This document shows, in pieces, positions 62,901 to 64,000 of a stretch of DNA of 64,000 bases; positions within the stretch are counted from its first letter, which is position 1; each line of letters begins with the position of its first letter. Made by a program: the position numbers and the translations under genes. This DNA comes from Voacanga thouarsii (taxonomy: Eukaryota; Streptophyta; Magnoliopsida; Gentianales; Apocynaceae), in contig JANUWF010001617.1 of assembly GCA_026120185.1 (NCBI GenBank), positions 558,001-622,000 on the forward strand. The letters run 5' to 3'. Under the pieces are notes generated by a model. The model saw only the letters and a program-made list of their open reading frames with translations. It was not told the origin of the DNA and did not search any database.

Positions 62901-63245
62901 ACCGGGAAAATTTTCCACATCGGTGGTGGTGGTAAGCTGACCACCGGGGGCAATATCATTAGCCATAAATCCTTCAAAGAGAATAGGCTTTAGCTCGGCT
63001 CTAGCCGCATAGATGGCGGCCGTGTGGGCTGCTGGTCCACTGCCGATTATGCAGACACGGGTCTTCAAGGTTCGATTTACATCATCCATTGTTGGTAGTC
63101 TCGAAGTATGTCCGGCTGCAGAAGCGCTAGATGCGGAGGCGGCGGCGGTGGTGCTAGTGACGGTAGCGATGCCGATGAGGCTGCGAGCTCTTTTAAGCGT
63201 ACTGAAGACTTTAGAGAAACGACCGCGGCTCATCTGTTTGCGCAT
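59967..63245 (-). CDS. NTR: NADPH-dependent thioredoxin reductase, two exons
   Basis: This FAD enzyme passes electrons from NADPH to thioredoxin h/o. Exon 1 is 63245-62174, the GT-AG intron 62173-60038 (2136 bp), and exon 2 60037-59967; together 380 residues. Motifs: FAD-binding GSGPAA (68-73), redox CAVC (196-199), NADPH-binding GGGDSA (215-220) with HRR downstream, and [11 protein letters not shown] near 341. The second exon supplies [15 protein letters not shown]...GKSD. The first about 50 residues are rich in Arg, Ser, Ala and Thr without acidic residues, like a mitochondrial presequence; Met53 (MDDVN) begins the conserved core. In Arabidopsis NTRA/NTRB alternative starts give mitochondrial and cytosolic forms, and the same is inferred here. 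Frames are intact. Confidence 0.96.
60038..62173 (-). other. intron of the thioredoxin reductase gene
   Basis: It is bounded by GTTAGT on the 5' side and ...TATTACAG on the 3' side (minus strand). It contains no coding sequence I can identify; a GT-rich run and a G-run lie near 60970-61022. Confidence 0.9.
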
Positions 63246-63921
63246 ATGCCTGACAGATTTTTATTTATAAGATTCCGGTATTGTGGCTTTGGATTCGGTA
63301 ACGGGCGGCAGAAATGGGCGGGTTTTCACTTTTACAGAAGACTTTTGGGCGCCAAAATCGTGGCGTTGCCAAAATTGACAAAGGTGAAAGTGGGATATTT
63401 GAATACGGAAGCACAAATATATCGATTTGATTGATGTTGTTCATAATTTGTAGAAGAAATATCACAATGGTGTTTTCTTTCAACCTAAGCAAAGGATACG
63501 TGAAATAGAAGAAAAAACTAATTTGAATTCCTAATATAGAAAATTTTTAAGTGGATCAGGTTCACGGGAAACAACCTATTTTAGCAAGTATATGATAGAT
63601 ACAGTAATTACCTTACAAAGATTTGATTTATAATTTATTATACTTAATTATGAATATATTATTGTCTAAGTAATAACACAAATAAAAGTAATTATAAATG
63701 TTGTTGTCACTATATTTTTTTGCATTTTAAGGGTGCTAAGATTTCAAATTACTACTAATTAAGATTGTACTTAGATAAGAATTGGATTAAATATGAATTT
63801 ATTAAAATTCAATAAAATATTAGTATTAAATGTGGGCAAATGTGATATCTACTCATTAATTAGAGAGAGAAAGTATAATGTACTGTGAATATACGATAAT
63901 TTTTAAAAAATAAAAATTATT
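63246..63921. other. upstream region of the thioredoxin reductase gene
   Basis: The first about 180 bp next to the start codon is GC-richer and probably includes the 5' leader and core promoter; no clear TATA box was found. The remainder is AT-rich with no feature recognised. Confidence 0.45.
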
Positions 63922-64000
63922 TGTTATAAAATTAGGGTAGTGTTAGAATAAAATCTACACACTACACACTAAGAAAATTCTAACTATTCTTTGCACAAGA
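63922..64000 (-). repeat. edge of a copia LTR, same family as 2076-2428, inverted
   Basis: Read on the minus strand, the window end gives CTTGTGCAAAGAATAGTTAG, then GTGTGTAGTGTGTAGATTTT and TCTAACACTACCCTAATTTT, ending ATAACA at 63922. This equals the last 79 bp of the LTR at 2076-2428 with only two or three differences. Sequence outside 63922 is not a primer-binding region, so this is the outer end of a 3' or solo LTR whose remainder lies beyond 64000. Confidence 0.93.

Overview
The window looks like nuclear DNA of a flowering plant, probably a eudicot. It is AT-rich, has long gene-poor stretches, and contains two recognisable plant genes with GT-AG introns embedded in transposable-element remains. 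Nothing bacterial is present: no operons, no ribosome binding sites, no CRISPR array. The species cannot be determined from the sequence alone.

Layout: (1) 1-7666 is a decayed Ty1/copia array, with the tail of one element, a shared LTR (2076-2428), a second complete but dead element, and its 3' LTR (7297-7666). (2) 7667-13316 is AT-rich DNA without a recognisable gene. (3) 13322-23062 is a complete, degenerate SIRE-like copia element on the minus strand, flanked by the 5-bp duplication ATAAG; its 5' LTR carries a 483-bp hAT-type MITE with an 8-bp duplication. (4) 23331-29324 is a CACTA-like DNA transposon with matching ends, a 3-bp duplication (ACA), dense subterminal repeats at both ends and a very G-rich tandem block inside. 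(5) 29325-36780 is gene-poor. (6) 36944-40318 is a four-exon HMG-CoA reductase gene, plus strand. (7) 43196-43556 is a fragment of a wall-associated-kinase-like extracellular domain. (8) 44590-46121 is a solo LTR with duplication TCTTT. (9) 46420-51758 is a full-length but dead RTE-type LINE, minus strand, with an 18-bp duplication; a second solo LTR (47355-49481) splits its reverse transcriptase. (10) 51777-59960 holds a SINE candidate and a Stowaway-like element. (11) 59967-63245 is a two-exon NADPH-thioredoxin reductase gene, minus strand. (12) 63922-64000 is the edge of another LTR of the first copia family, in the opposite orientation.

The two intact genes act independently. HMG-CoA reductase supplies mevalonate for cytosolic isoprenoids. 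The thioredoxin reductase keeps cytosolic and probably mitochondrial thioredoxins reduced. I found no gene cluster and no previously undescribed biological system. The most informative content is the nested transposon history, in which exact boundaries and target-site duplications can be read for six insertions (one more, the LTR inside the LINE, has an imperfect duplication), and the unusual repeat architecture of the CACTA-like element.
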